64,000 bases of DNA from Pseudonocardia sp. EC080619-01 (GCF_001420995.1 NZ_CP012184.1:2774501-2838500), one strand, 5' to 3'. Shown: positions 50,349 through 59,144, numbered from the stretch's first letter. Notes: generated by a model not told the origin, from the letters alone. A program made the numbers and translations.

Positions 50349-50539
50349 GGAGGGTCGTCCCAGTGGGCCTCGGCGCGGCCGACGCCCTCCCCGCGGTCGA
50401 GACCGAGGTACCGCTGCACGAACAGCGCCCGCCGTCGCTTCAGCTCGGGTTCGAGCGCGTCCTCGACGGCGGCGCCGAGCTCGGCCTCGGACCGGGCGCG
50501 CTCGTCGTCCGGGTCGTCGGTGGTTCCCTCCGCTGCCAT
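50303..50539 (-). CDS. Small charged hypothetical protein
   Basis: 78 residues, ATG preceded by GGAGGAG at good spacing. It is acidic at both ends with a basic middle (EPELKRRRALFVQRYLGLDRGEG). No domain is recognised. It overlaps the 3' end of the large FAD/Fe-S gene by 46 bases on the opposite strand, which lowers confidence, but the ribosome site and codon pattern support it. Confidence 0.55.
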   Translation of the reverse strand: MAAEGTTDDPDDERARSEAELGAAVEDALEPELKRRRALFVQRYLGLDRGEGVGRAEAHWDDPPYRDLGADPPDGPAG

Positions 50540-50610
50540 GCGGCGCTCCTCCGGTCGTCGGGCCCCGTCGCCCGAGGATGCCTGTCCGGGGAGGTCTCGG
50601 CCAGGGCCGG

Positions 50611-51447
50611 TCAGGGCCGTCCGGCGGCGCGGACCCGGGCGTGGAAGCGTTCGACGAGCAGCGCGAACAGGTAGGGCTCCTCGAGGTTCGTGAGGTGTCC
50701 GGAACGGGGCAGCACCGCGAGGTCCGCGGCGGGGAGCGTCCGGCGCAGCATGAGGTTCGCGTCGAGGATGCCGTCGTCGCCGTCCCCGGCGACCAGCAGC
50801 GTCGGGACGCCCATCGCGGCGAGCGGCCCGCGCAGGTCGTAGAGCGAGGGCCGGGCGGCCTGCACCCCGCGCATCGTCGACGCCGCACCCACCGGATCGT
50901 GCTCGGCGAGGACGGTCAGGTGCTCGGCGTAGGTCCGCGGGTCCTTCTCCGCCAGGAACATCCGGCCGGGTGACGCGCCGTAGGACGCCGCGACGGCCGC
51001 CGCCCCCTCGGCGTCGTAGCGGTCGGCCAGCGCCCGCGACTCCGCCCGGAACGCCGCGTCGTGATCCGGGTGGGCGCCGTACCCGCACCCCGCGACGACG
51101 AGCGACCGGCACCGCCCCGGCGCGGTCAGGCCGAGGTGCAGCGCGCAGAACCCGCCCATCGAGTTGCCGATCACGTGCGCGGCGCCGGCGCCCGCCGCGT
51201 CGAGGACGGCGAGCGCGTCGGCGACCGCACGCTCCTGCGAGTAGGCGGCCGGGTCCTCCGGCACCTCCGACGGCGGGTAGCCGCGGGCCGCGTAGGTGAT
51301 CACCCGGTGGCTGCGGGCGAAGTGCGCGACCTGGGGTCGCCAGGAGCGCTGGTCACCGCCGAACTCGTGGATCAGGAGCAGCGGGTCGCCCGCGCCGTGG
51401 GAGTCCCAGTGCAGGGCGACGCCGTCGTCGGTCCGGGTGCGCGGCAT
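50611..51447 (-). CDS. Alpha/beta-fold hydrolase
   Basis: 278 residues from ATG at 51447 (MPRTRTDDGVALHWDSHGAGDPLLLIHEFGG). Nucleophile Ser in AHVIGNSMGGFCALH, acid Asp in LLVAGDGDDGI, His in LPRSGHLTNLEEP. HEFGGDQRSW is the oxyanion region and YAARGYPPSEVP the following loop. This is the AB-hydrolase-1 family of esterases, C-C hydrolases and lactonases; the substrate is not evident. It lies 72 bases from the small gene at 50539. Confidence 0.85.
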   Translation of the reverse strand: MPRTRTDDGVALHWDSHGAGDPLLLIHEFGGDQRSWRPQVAHFARSHRVITYAARGYPPSEVPEDPAAYSQERAVADALAVLDAAGAGAAHVIGNSMGGFCALHLGLTAPGRCRSLVVAGCGYGAHPDHDAAFRAESRALADRYDAEGAAAVAASYGASPGRMFLAEKDPRTYAEHLTVLAEHDPVGAASTMRGVQAARPSLYDLRGPLAAMGVPTLLVAGDGDDGILDANLMLRRTLPAADLAVLPRSGHLTNLEEPYLFALLVERFHARVRAAGRP

Positions 51448-51486
51448 GGGTCCAGCAGAGCACATCCCGCGCGGCCCGGCGGCCGG

Positions 51487-52638
51487 TCAGCCGCCGGTGT
51501 TGAGCCGGGCGGCCCGGCGGGTCAGGTGGTCCCGCTCGGCCACGTTGGACGCCGCCCGCGCGGCCTCCGCGTACAGCCGCGCCGCCGTCGCGGTGTCCCC
51601 GGCCCGCTCGTGCAGGTACGCGGCCACCGCGGCGTGCCGGGGCACCGACCCGTCCACCTCGGCGAGCGCCGCCAGCCCGGCGCCCGGGCCGTCCGCCTCC
51701 CCCACGGCGACGGCGCGGTTGAGCCGGACGACCGGGCTGTCGGTCAGTTTCGCCAGCTCGTCGTACCACTCGACGATCTGCACCCAGTCGGTCTCCCCGG
51801 CGGTGCGCGCGTCGGCGTGCAGCGCCGCGACGGCCGCCTGCGCCTGGAACTCGCCCAGCCGGTCGCGGGCCAGCGCGGCCTGCAGGATCGCGACGCCCTC
51901 GGCGATCGCGTCGGTGTCCCACCGGCGTCGGTCCTGCTCGGCGAGCGGGACCAGGCTGCCGTCCGGTGCGGTCCGGGCGGCGCGGCGGGCGTGGTGCAGC
52001 AGCATGAGGGCGAGGAGCCCCGCCACCTCGGGATGGTCGATCGCGGCCGCGAGCCGCCGGGTGAGCCGGATCGCCTCGGCAGCCAGGTCGACGTCGCCGG
52101 AGTAGCCCTCGTTGAAGACCAGGTAGAGCACCCGCAGCACGGTCGCGACGTCGCCGGGGCGGTCGAACCGCATGCCCGAGACGGTGCGTTTGGCGCGGCT
52201 GATCCGCTGGCCCATCGTCGCCTCGGGCACGAGGTACGCCTGCGCGATCTGCCGGGTCGTCAGCCCCCCGACGGCTCGCAGCGTGAGCGCGACCGCCGAC
52301 GACGCGGTCAGCGACGGGTGCGCGCACAGGAAGTAGAGCTGCAGCGTGTCGTCGGTGTCCGGTGCGGGCCCGGGTTCCGGTTCGTTGTCGGCGACGTCCT
52401 CGCGCCGCCGGCGGGCCACGTCCGCGCGGGTCGCGTCGAGGAACCGGCGCCACGCCACGGTGACCAGCCAGCCCTTCGGGTCGCGGGGCGGATCGTCCGG
52501 CCACACCCGCCATGCCTCGAGCAACGCGTCCTGCACCGCGTCCTCGCCCGCCGCGAAGTCGGCTCCGCGGCGGACGAGGATCCCGAGCACGCTCGGTGCG
52601 AGGCTGCGCAGCAGTGCCTCGTCCACCGGTGACGTCAC
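51487..52638 (-). CDS. ECF42-type RNA polymerase sigma factor with C-terminal extension
   Basis: 383 residues, GTG overlapping the YCII gene stop (GTGA). Residues 1-165 contain sigma-2 (AGEDAVQDALLEAWRVWPDDPPRDPKGWLVTVAWRRFLD) and sigma-4 (LTLRAVGGLTTRQIAQAYLVPEATMGQRISRAKR). The remaining 215 residues are a DUF6596/TPR-like helical domain (VLYLVFNEGYSGDV, LNRAVAVGEADGP). This layout, plus an adjacent DGPF protein, defines the ECF42 group, which has no anti-sigma factor and relies on its own C-terminal domain. Confidence 0.9.
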   Translation of the reverse strand: MTSPVDEALLRSLAPSVLGILVRRGADFAAGEDAVQDALLEAWRVWPDDPPRDPKGWLVTVAWRRFLDATRADVARRRREDVADNEPEPGPAPDTDDTLQLYFLCAHPSLTASSAVALTLRAVGGLTTRQIAQAYLVPEATMGQRISRAKRTVSGMRFDRPGDVATVLRVLYLVFNEGYSGDVDLAAEAIRLTRRLAAAIDHPEVAGLLALMLLHHARRAARTAPDGSLVPLAEQDRRRWDTDAIAEGVAILQAALARDRLGEFQAQAAVAALHADARTAGETDWVQIVEWYDELAKLTDSPVVRLNRAVAVGEADGPGAGLAALAEVDGSVPRHAAVAAYLHERAGDTATAARLYAEAARAASNVAERDHLTRRAARLNTGG

Positions 52639-53042
52639 TCGGTGATGGTCGGCGGCGCGGTCAGGAACGGGCGCAGCTCGAGCCACTCGTGGATCGGCTT
52701 CCCGCCGGCGCCGGGGGCCGCCGACAGCTCGCCCGCCAGCTCGACGGCGCGGTCGTAGCTGTCCACGTCGATGACCATCCAGCCGGCGACGAGGTCCTTC
52801 GTCTCGGCGAAGGGGCCGTCGGTGACCGGCGGGCGCCCCTCGCCGTCGTACCGGACGAAGGTCCCCTCGGGGGCGAGCGCCTGGCCGTCGACGAACTCCC
52901 CGGTCCCCTCGAGCCGGGCCGCGAAGTCGTTCATGTAGCGGATGTGCGCCGAGACCTCCTCCGGCGTCCACCGGTCCATCGGCACGTCGTTCACCGCCGC
53001 CGGAGCTCCGCGGTAGTGCTTGAGCAGCAGGTACTTGGCCAT
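52635..53042 (-). CDS. YCII-related DGPF-domain protein
   Basis: 135 residues, ATG. YLLLKHYRGAPAAVND opens the YCII fold and PVTDGPFAETKDLVAGWMVIDVDSYDRAVELA carries the DGPF motif that names the partner family of ECF42 sigma factors. The His-Asp pair of YCII enzymes is not obvious. It is co-translated with the sigma gene; ECF42 sigmas commonly drive their own DGPF gene. Biochemical role unknown. Confidence 0.88.
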   Translation of the reverse strand: MAKYLLLKHYRGAPAAVNDVPMDRWTPEEVSAHIRYMNDFAARLEGTGEFVDGQALAPEGTFVRYDGEGRPPVTDGPFAETKDLVAGWMVIDVDSYDRAVELAGELSAAPGAGGKPIHEWLELRPFLTAPPTITE

Positions 53043-53102
53043 CGTCGTCTCCTCGGTGTGTGCGGCCCATCCTGGCCGCTCGCACCACGGGGACGGAGCC
53101 GG

Positions 53103-53531
53103 TCAGCCGTTCTCGACACCGCCGGCGGAATTTCTCTCCGCCGCGTACTCGTCGTCGGTGACCTGACGGCCCCACGTGACGGGAGTACCCGTCTCGTCGT
53201 TCTGCTGCATCGCGACGTGGGCCATGAACCGGTTCGGCGCCGCGCCGTGCCAGTGGTTCTCCCCCGGCTCGAAGAACACCCGGTCCCCGGCACGGACGAC
53301 CTCGACCGGTCCGCCCTCGCGCTGGCACAGCCCGACCCCCTCGGTGACGTAGATCGTCTGTCCGTGCGGGTGGGTGTGCCAGGCGGTCCGCGCGCCGGGG
53401 GTGAAGTGCACGAGCGCGGCGGCGAACGTCGAGGTCCCGGCGGGCTCCGCGACGGGGTCGATGTAGACGTCACCGGTGAACGCGTCGGCCGGGCCCTTGC
53501 GGGTGTCGGGACCACTACGGGTGATCTGCAT
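53103..53531 (-). CDS. Cupin-domain protein
   Basis: 142 residues from ATG at 53531 (MQITRSGPDTRKGPADAFTG). One small beta-barrel: VHFTPGARTAWHTHPHGQTIYVTEGVGLCQREGG is cupin motif 1 with metal-ligand His residues, and ENHWHGAAPNRFMAHVAMQ is motif 2. The pattern matches the manganese cupins related to carboxymuconolactone-decarboxylase-linked and hydroxynitrile-lyase cupins of bacteria. The reaction is not known. Single gene, 53 bases from the next membrane-protein gene. Confidence 0.85.
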   Translation of the reverse strand: MQITRSGPDTRKGPADAFTGDVYIDPVAEPAGTSTFAAALVHFTPGARTAWHTHPHGQTIYVTEGVGLCQREGGPVEVVRAGDRVFFEPGENHWHGAAPNRFMAHVAMQQNDETGTPVTWGRQVTDDEYAAERNSAGGVENG

Positions 53532-53584
53532 GGCTCCGGACGGTACGACGTGCGGACCGGCCGGGACGAGCCGAACCGCCGGGC

Positions 53585-54202
53585 TCAGCCCGCGAGCAGC
53601 GGCGGGATCAGGTAGATGATCTCGAAGGCCTCGTACACCGCGCCGACGACGAACAGCACCAGCGCGGGGACGGCGAGCCGGCCGGCCTGCCGCAGCCCGG
53701 CGACGTACCCCTGACGTCGGCTCTCCGCGCCGACGGCCTGCGGGCGCAGCCAGGCGCGCCCGATCAGGTAGGCGGCGAACATGACGACGACGTAGGCCTG
53801 GAACTCGATCAGCATCGTCAGCGAGTGCGGGATCAGCATCGTCGCCACGGTCTCGTCCACCGGCGCGAGGGCGACCCCGAACTCGAACGCCTTGTACCCG
53901 GCGAGGGCGATCCCGGCGAACGGCACGACCAGCGACGGCAGCAGGATCATCGCCAGGCCGACGGTCACGGTGTTCACCGCGAAGATCGTGAGGCTGAACA
54001 GCCAGACGTTGCCGAGCAGCGACACGACCAGATCGGTCGTCCCGTCGCCGTCCAGCGCCGCCGTCCGGGCGGCGGTCAGCTCGGGGAGGACCAGCGCCGT
54101 CGCCATCCCGACGAGGCACAGCCCGTACATGAGGGCGTTCAGGACGAGGTAGGCGCGCAGGTTGTCGCGGACGAGCGTGAACGCCGGGCGGACGAGTCTC
54201 AT
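53585..54202 (-). CDS. Integral membrane protein, SpoIIM-like
   Basis: 205 residues from ATG at 54202 (MRLVRPAFTLVRDNLRAYLVLN). Five or six membrane spans. The order of LLPSLVVPFAGIALAGYKAFEFGVA, ATMLIPHSLTMLIEFQAYVVVMFAAYLIGRA and the last span near residue 185 resembles the SpoIIM/DUF95 family, which keeps a PHG/PH-x-x-E-like element (IPHSLTMLIEF). SpoIIM acts in forespore engulfment in Firmicutes; in actinomycetes such proteins are membrane proteins of unknown role. Identification moderate. Confidence 0.6.
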   Translation of the reverse strand: MRLVRPAFTLVRDNLRAYLVLNALMYGLCLVGMATALVLPELTAARTAALDGDGTTDLVVSLLGNVWLFSLTIFAVNTVTVGLAMILLPSLVVPFAGIALAGYKAFEFGVALAPVDETVATMLIPHSLTMLIEFQAYVVVMFAAYLIGRAWLRPQAVGAESRRQGYVAGLRQAGRLAVPALVLFVVGAVYEAFEIIYLIPPLLAG

Positions 54203-54356
54203 GTGGTCACCCCTTCCCGGGCCGGCTGGGTGCCCTGCCCGGATCCGGTGGCGACGGTAGGGACGCCGTCCGGCTGACCGGATCGGTCGAGCGGCCGGGA
54301 CCTGCCGACCGAAGGAGGAGTGGGCCGGGACGGACGTCACGGCATCCGGCGCCCGG

Positions 54357-54839
54357 TCACGAACCGGCGGCGGAGGAACCCTCGTCGGGTGAGCCGCCGT
54401 CGGCGGTGGCGACCCGGCGCAGCAGCGTGCGCAGCACGGACTGCTCCTCGCCGGAGAGCGGCGCGAGGATCCGCGCCTCCGCCTCCCGCAGCGCGGCCTC
54501 GGTGTCGCACAGGCGGGCCCGCCCGGCGTCGGTGAGCACGACGCGTCGTGCGCGGCGGTCGGCCGGGTCGGGACGGCGCTCGACGAGGCCGGCCTCCTGG
54601 ATCTCGTCGAGCAGGTAGGTCATCACCGTGCGGTCGACGCCGAGCTTGCGGGCCAGCGCGAGCTGGGTGGACGGACCGTCACCGGCCGCCGTGGCGAGCA
54701 CCTGGAAGCCACGCTGCCCGCCGGGGAGGTCCCCGATCACGCACTGCACCGCCGTGGCGTGGTCGCGGGCCACCCGTCCCAGTGCCCAGGCCAGGTCGCA
54801 CTCCACGCCCTGCGGAGCCGGGATCTGCGGAGTGGACAC
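54357..54839 (-). CDS. MarR-family transcriptional regulator
   Basis: 160 residues from GTG at 54839 (VSTPQIPAPQGVECDLAWALG); an upstream ATG at 54920 would run through the operator region and is not favoured. The winged helix is GPSTQLALARKLGVDRTVMTYLLDEIQEAGLVERRPDPADRRARRVVLTDAG. No Cys at the N-terminal sensing position of OhrR, although one occurs in ECDLAW. It diverges from the azoreductase gene and likely represses both, sensing quinone or electrophile stress. Confidence 0.87.
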   Translation of the reverse strand: MSTPQIPAPQGVECDLAWALGRVARDHATAVQCVIGDLPGGQRGFQVLATAAGDGPSTQLALARKLGVDRTVMTYLLDEIQEAGLVERRPDPADRRARRVVLTDAGRARLCDTEAALREAEARILAPLSGEEQSVLRTLLRRVATADGGSPDEGSSAAGS

Positions 54840-54884
54840 GGTCACAGGATACGCGCTTGCCAATGCGTTCTGTCGTGCAGATAC

Positions 54885-54897
54885 TCTGTTCAACAGA
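54885..54897. promoter_or_regulatory. Operator candidate between MarR and azoreductase genes
   Basis: TCTGTT-C-AACAGA, perfect 6-base arms, 35 bases before the azoreductase ATG and overlapping its expected core promoter; a further GTTCTGT half-site starts at 54867. Consistent with MarR control. Confidence 0.55.
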
Positions 54898-54931
54898 ACA
54901 TATTTACGAGAGATCATCACCGGAGGTCGCC

Positions 54932-55582
54932 ATGTCCCTGCTCCGACTCGACTCGAGCATCCGTACCGAGAACTCGGTGAGCCGCGAGATCACCGACGTC
55001 GTCGAGCGCGCCTACCGCGAGGCGCGGCCGGAGGCCACGGTCGTCCGCCGCGACCTGGGCGTGCAGCCGGTGTCGTCCGACCTCTGGAACACCGGGGTCG
55101 CCGTCGGCGCCGTAGCCGACTCCGAGCGGACCCCCGAACAGCAGGCGGCGGTCCGGGAGACGGAGCGACTCGCCGACGAGGCGATCGCCGCGGACGCCCT
55201 GGTGATCGGGTCCCCGCTGTACAACTTCAACGTCGCCGCCCATCTCAAGACCTGGGTGGACACGATCGTCACCGACGCCCGCTTCGCCCCCGGCGCGACG
55301 CCGCTGGCCGGGAAGCCCGTCGTGCTGGTCGTCTCCCGGGGCGGCGGCTACGGCCCGGGCACCCCGCGCGAGGGATGGGACCACGGCACCGGATGGCTCG
55401 TCCGCATGTTCGGCGACGTCTGGGGTGGCGACGTCAGCGTGATCGAGGCCGAGCTGACCCTCGCCGACGTCGTGCCGGCGATGAGCGAGCTGCGCCCGCT
55501 CGCCGCGGAGAACCGCGACCGCGCTCGAGCGGAGGCGCAGGCCGCGGGAGCGCGGTGCGCGGGTGCGGTCGCGGTGGGGTGA
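54932..55582 (+). CDS. FMN-dependent NADH-azoreductase / quinone reductase (AzoR-like)
   Basis: 216 residues, ATG with CGGAGGT upstream. LLRLDSSIRTENSVSREI is the FMN-phosphate site; LVIGSPLYNFNVAAHLKTWVDTIV and VVLVVSRGGGYGP are the flavodoxin-like AzoR motifs. It reduces quinones or azo dyes by two electrons, protecting against thiol-reactive quinones. Divergent from the MarR gene; MarR-AzoR pairs are common in quinone resistance. Confidence 0.9.
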   Translation: MSLLRLDSSIRTENSVSREITDVVERAYREARPEATVVRRDLGVQPVSSDLWNTGVAVGAVADSERTPEQQAAVRETERLADEAIAADALVIGSPLYNFNVAAHLKTWVDTIVTDARFAPGATPLAGKPVVLVVSRGGGYGPGTPREGWDHGTGWLVRMFGDVWGGDVSVIEAELTLADVVPAMSELRPLAAENRDRARAEAQAAGARCAGAVAVG

Positions 55583-55603
55583 ACCGGGGCCCGGCGGCGA
55601 TCC

Positions 55604-57055
55604 TCAGGAGGTCGCCCCCGAGGGGACGGGGGTGTGCCGCTCGCGCTCGTCGACCACGCGCCGGGCCTTGAAGGTCGTCTCGGGCAGGGCACCGGGCTCC
55701 AGCAGCCGCACCGGCACCCTGATGTTCACCGCGAGCCGCAGGGCGTTCTCGACCCGCCGGGCCAGCGCGTCCCGCGCCGCGGCGGCGTCCGCCGCTGGCA
55801 GGGCGGTGAGGGCCGCCGCGGTGTGGTGCGAGAGCTCGGTGTGGACGCTGATCTCGTCGAGCGCATCGGGCCGGGTCACCCGGATCTGGAACTCGGGGCC
55901 GAGCTCGTCCACCGTGCGCAGCGCGGTCTCGACGGCCGAGGGGAAGATGTTGGCCCCGCGGACGACGAGCATGTCGTCGAGCCGCCCGAGGACGCCCTCC
56001 GGCATGCGCGGGTAGGTGCGTCCGCACGGGCACGGGCCGTCGTCCAGGTAGGTCTCGTCGCCCGGCGCGAAGCGGATCATGGGCTGGGACTCGCGCCAGA
56101 GGTGGGTGTAGACGACCGCGCCCCGGTCCTCGACCGGCAGCGCCGTGTGCGGGTCGTCCGTCCCGACCACCTCCACGTGCACCTCGTCGGAGATCAGGTG
56201 GGTGCCCGTGCCTGCGGTGCACCCGACGCTGGTCTGGAAGGGGTACATCTCCGACGTGGAGCCCGCGTCGACCACGGTGGCGCCCCAGCCCTGCTCGATG
56301 ATCCGGCGTGTCCCGGGCAGGGAGCCCCCGGGCTCGCCGCCCACCAGCAGGGTGCGGACGGAGCCCGACGCGAGGTCGATGCCCATCCGCTCGGCCACCG
56401 AGAGCAGATGGATGCAGTAGGAGGGCGTGGCGGTGAACACCGTCGAGCCGAGCCGGGTGATCAGTTCGAGGTGCCGCTCCGAGTCGGTGACGCCGAGCGG
56501 GAAGACCGTCGCGCCGATCCGTTCGAGGCCCTGCAGGACACCCCAGCCACCGAAGAACAGGCCGAACGGGAACCCGACCTGGGCGATGTCGTCCGGGCGG
56601 ATGCCGGCACACCACTGGGCCATGGCGTGCACGTCGGCGGCACGGTCCCAGTCGCCGTGGGAGACGGCGTACAGGGTGGGCGTGCCCGAGGTCCCCGACG
56701 AGCCGTGGATCCGGGCCAGCCCGCTCGACCCGTCCGCACCGGTGAAGTCCCGGGTGTAGCTGCCGAACGGCGGATGCTCGGCCTGGTCGGCGACCAGCAT
56801 CTTCTTGGTGATCACCGGGACCTTCGCGGTGAAGTCCTCGAGCGAGCGCACCTCGTCGGGGTGGAAACCGTGGGCGTCGTAGTGCCGTCGGTAGAACGGC
56901 AGCTGCTCGTAGGCGTAGTGCAGCTGGTGCCGGAGCCGGTCGAGGACCACCGTGTCCCGGTCACGGGGGTCGCGGGTCTCGCGTTCCTGGTCCCAGTAGC
57001 GCGGGAAGCCGCGTCCGTCCCGGTCGGCCGCACGCGGCCCGGCGGCGGTGCTCAT
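55604..57055 (-). CDS. Phenylacetate-CoA ligase-like AMP-forming acyl-CoA ligase
   Basis: 483 residues, ATG. HGSSGTSGTPTLYAVSHGDWDR is the AMP-binding P-loop; QVGFPFGLFFGGWGVLQG, LLVGGEPGGSLPG, DAGSTSEMYPFQ and YLDDGPCPCGRTYPRMPEGVLGRLDDMLVVRGANIFPSAVE are PaaK-family blocks, the last leading into the C-terminal lid. It activates an aryl or short carboxylic acid as its CoA thioester. The PaaK form lacks phenylacetate-specific context here, since no paa genes are present. Third gene of the LLM-SDR-ligase unit. Confidence 0.88.
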   Translation of the reverse strand: MSTAAGPRAADRDGRGFPRYWDQERETRDPRDRDTVVLDRLRHQLHYAYEQLPFYRRHYDAHGFHPDEVRSLEDFTAKVPVITKKMLVADQAEHPPFGSYTRDFTGADGSSGLARIHGSSGTSGTPTLYAVSHGDWDRAADVHAMAQWCAGIRPDDIAQVGFPFGLFFGGWGVLQGLERIGATVFPLGVTDSERHLELITRLGSTVFTATPSYCIHLLSVAERMGIDLASGSVRTLLVGGEPGGSLPGTRRIIEQGWGATVVDAGSTSEMYPFQTSVGCTAGTGTHLISDEVHVEVVGTDDPHTALPVEDRGAVVYTHLWRESQPMIRFAPGDETYLDDGPCPCGRTYPRMPEGVLGRLDDMLVVRGANIFPSAVETALRTVDELGPEFQIRVTRPDALDEISVHTELSHHTAAALTALPAADAAAARDALARRVENALRLAVNIRVPVRLLEPGALPETTFKARRVVDERERHTPVPSGATS

Positions 57056-57146
57056 GCGGGTCCTCTCGTCACGTGTCGTCGGTGGTCCTCGGACCGCAGA
57101 GCCGGTCCGGGGCCGGCGGACGTCCGCTGCGGCCCCGGACCGGAGA

Positions 57147-57908
57147 TCAGCCGGCGCTGCCCTTGGTGTTCCAGCCGCCGTCGACCGGGAGGACCTCGCC
57201 GGTGCAGAAGCTCGCGTCGTCGGACAGCAGGAACGCGGCCGCGGCAGCGATGTCCGCAGGCGTGCCCAGACGCGGGATGAGGTGGGCGGAGACGAAGTTC
57301 TCCCGCATGCTGTCGGTGATGCCGGCGAGGATCGGTGTGTCGATCGTGCCCGGGCAGATGCAGTTCACCCGGATCCCGCGCGGGCTGAACTCCATCGCGA
57401 CCTGCTGGGTGAGGCTCACGACCCCGCCCTTCGCCGCGGAGTAGGCGGCGAGGTTCTCCAGCCCCTTCAACGCCGCCATCGAGGCGATGTTGAGCACGGC
57501 ACCGCCACCGTCCGCCAGCATCCGCGGGATCACGGCCTGCATCCCGAGCCAGACGCCCTTGAGGTCGGTGTCGACGACGTGGTCCCAGCCGGCCTCGTCG
57601 AGATCGACCACGTTGTCCGGGCCGAGGGTGTTGGTGACGCCCGCGACGTTCCCGAGGGCGTGCACGCCGCCGAAGCCGCCGACCGCCTCGTCGACGAGGC
57701 GCTTCCAGTCCCCGGGCTTCCGCACGTCCATCACGACGTGGGCGGCCTTCCCGCCGCCGTCGACGATCTCCCGGGCCGTCGTGTCGTCGTCCTGCAGGTC
57801 GCCGATCACCACGGCGGCGCCCTCGGACGCCAGCCGCAGCGCGATGCCGCGGCCGATGCCCTGCACACCACCGGTGACGACGGCGACCTTGCCGTCGAAC
57901 CTGTTCAT
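57147..57908 (-). CDS. Classical short-chain dehydrogenase/reductase
   Basis: 253 residues from ATG at 57908 (MNRFDGKVAVVTGGVQGIGRGIA). Cofactor motif TGGVQGIG, structural NVAG, active-site Ser in NIASMAAL, YSAAK for Tyr-Lys, and the late PGTIDTP. GDLQDDD after strand 2 (Asp) points to NAD+ rather than NADP+. It should oxidise a secondary alcohol to a ketone. It sits between the luciferase-like monooxygenase and the CoA ligase with gaps of 47 and 91 bases. Confidence 0.9.
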   Translation of the reverse strand: MNRFDGKVAVVTGGVQGIGRGIALRLASEGAAVVIGDLQDDDTTAREIVDGGGKAAHVVMDVRKPGDWKRLVDEAVGGFGGVHALGNVAGVTNTLGPDNVVDLDEAGWDHVVDTDLKGVWLGMQAVIPRMLADGGGAVLNIASMAALKGLENLAAYSAAKGGVVSLTQQVAMEFSPRGIRVNCICPGTIDTPILAGITDSMRENFVSAHLIPRLGTPADIAAAAAFLLSDDASFCTGEVLPVDGGWNTKGSAG

Positions 57909-57955
57909 GCTCACTCCGATGTCGATGGGAAGTCGGGGGTCCGGTGCCGGACGGG

Positions 57956-59065
57956 TCAGGCCTTGCCGAGCGCGACGTCCGCGAGCTTCGCGCGGCGCGC
58001 GAGGTTCTCCCGCGGGGTGAACTGCGGCGTGACGTAGCGGGCGAAGAGCTCCAGCGACCGGTTCCACTTGTCCGTGGTCACCCAGTCCCGGGTGTTGATC
58101 AGGAAGGTGCCGAAGCCGCCGGTCTGCTCCTCGAGCTCCTTGATCTGGCGGGTGCAGTCCTCGGGGCTGCCGATGATCCAGGGGATCTCCTCGACCATCC
58201 ACTCGAAGGTGAGGTCGGCGTCGTCCATGCCCTCGCCCTTCTTCATGAGCGCACCGAGGCCGAGACCCAGCAGGTACTCGTAGGAGCGCCGGACCCCCTC
58301 CCGGATCTCGTTCATCGCCTGGTTCTTGCTGTCCGACACGTAGACCTCGCGGCTGACCCGCCAGTTCTGCCGCGCGACGGCCGGGTCGAGGCCGGCCTCC
58401 TCGGCCGCACCGGTGAGCGCCGCACCGTGGGCGAGCAGGTCGGGCGCGTCGGTGTAACCGCGGTTGTCGGTCGGTGCGAAGTAGACCGACAGGGCTTTCC
58501 AGCCCTTCCCACCGCAGCGCGCGTAGTTGTGCGTCCCCGTCAGGCCGGCGATCGCGAACGGCGGGACGTCCTGGTACGGACCGACCTGCAGCTGCCGGTT
58601 CTCGTACTTCCAGTAGACGCCCTCGTAGCTCACCGGGTCCTCGGAGGTGAGCAGCTGCCAGATGATCTCCAGGGCCTCGGTGGTGCGGGGGGCGGCCTCC
58701 GAGCGCTCCAGCCCGAAGAGGGCCTGGTCGGTGGGCAGCCCGCCGCCGCCGAAGCCGTACTCGAGGCGGCCATGGGTGAGGTGGTCGAGGAACGCCATCC
58801 GCTCGGCCACCTGGAACGGGTCCTGGTACGGCAGGTTGATCACCCCGGTGCCCAGGCGGATCCGGCTGGTCACGGCGGACGCCTTGGCGATCATGTACTC
58901 GGGGACCGGCACGTTCTCGTAGCCGCCGGTGTGGTGCTCACCGATCCAGTACTCGGAGAACCCGAGCTTCTCGGCCAGGACGATGTCGTCGATGTCCCGG
59001 TCGTAGGACAGCGTCCAGTTCTCGTTCGGGGGGTGCTCGGGCATCGTGAACAAGCCGAACCGCAT
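57956..59065 (-). CDS. LLM-class flavin monooxygenase (LimB/luciferase-like)
   Basis: 369 residues, ATG with GGAGGT upstream. FGLFTMPEHPPNENWTLSYDRDIDDIVLAEKLGFSEYWIGEHHTGGYENVPVPEYMIA is the luciferase-like N terminus, RIRLGTGVINLPYQDPFQVAERMAFLDHLTHGRLEYGFGGGG the phosphate/FMN region, and PWIIGSPEDCTRQIKELEEQTGG the C-terminal motif. It resembles monooxygenases that act on cyclic terpenes and ketones, such as limonene monooxygenase. It would need reduced flavin from a reductase not found nearby. First gene of the leftward catabolic unit. Confidence 0.87.
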   Translation of the reverse strand: MRFGLFTMPEHPPNENWTLSYDRDIDDIVLAEKLGFSEYWIGEHHTGGYENVPVPEYMIAKASAVTSRIRLGTGVINLPYQDPFQVAERMAFLDHLTHGRLEYGFGGGGLPTDQALFGLERSEAAPRTTEALEIIWQLLTSEDPVSYEGVYWKYENRQLQVGPYQDVPPFAIAGLTGTHNYARCGGKGWKALSVYFAPTDNRGYTDAPDLLAHGAALTGAAEEAGLDPAVARQNWRVSREVYVSDSKNQAMNEIREGVRRSYEYLLGLGLGALMKKGEGMDDADLTFEWMVEEIPWIIGSPEDCTRQIKELEEQTGGFGTFLINTRDWVTTDKWNRSLELFARYVTPQFTPRENLARRAKLADVALGKA

Positions 59066-59111
59066 CGGTCGGACCTCCTGGCCGCAGTCGTCCGGCGCCC
59101 GGCACCCATCG

Positions 59112-59144
59112 TTGCCAAACGCGGGGTCGTTTTATGTGTGGCAA
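59112..59144. promoter_or_regulatory. Inverted repeat in divergent catabolic promoter region
   Basis: TTGCCA (59112-59117) and TGGCAA (59139-59144) arms, each followed by AC, separated by 21 bases in the 229-base gap between the two catabolic operons. The gap is locally A+T-rich. Probably a regulator site, for example of the TetR protein encoded at 62905. Confidence 0.4.

Noticed and set aside
54840..54920. N-terminal extension of the MarR gene to ATG at 54920
   Set aside because: It would encode the operator and promoter of the azoreductase gene; GTG at 54839 gives a standard MarR N terminus.
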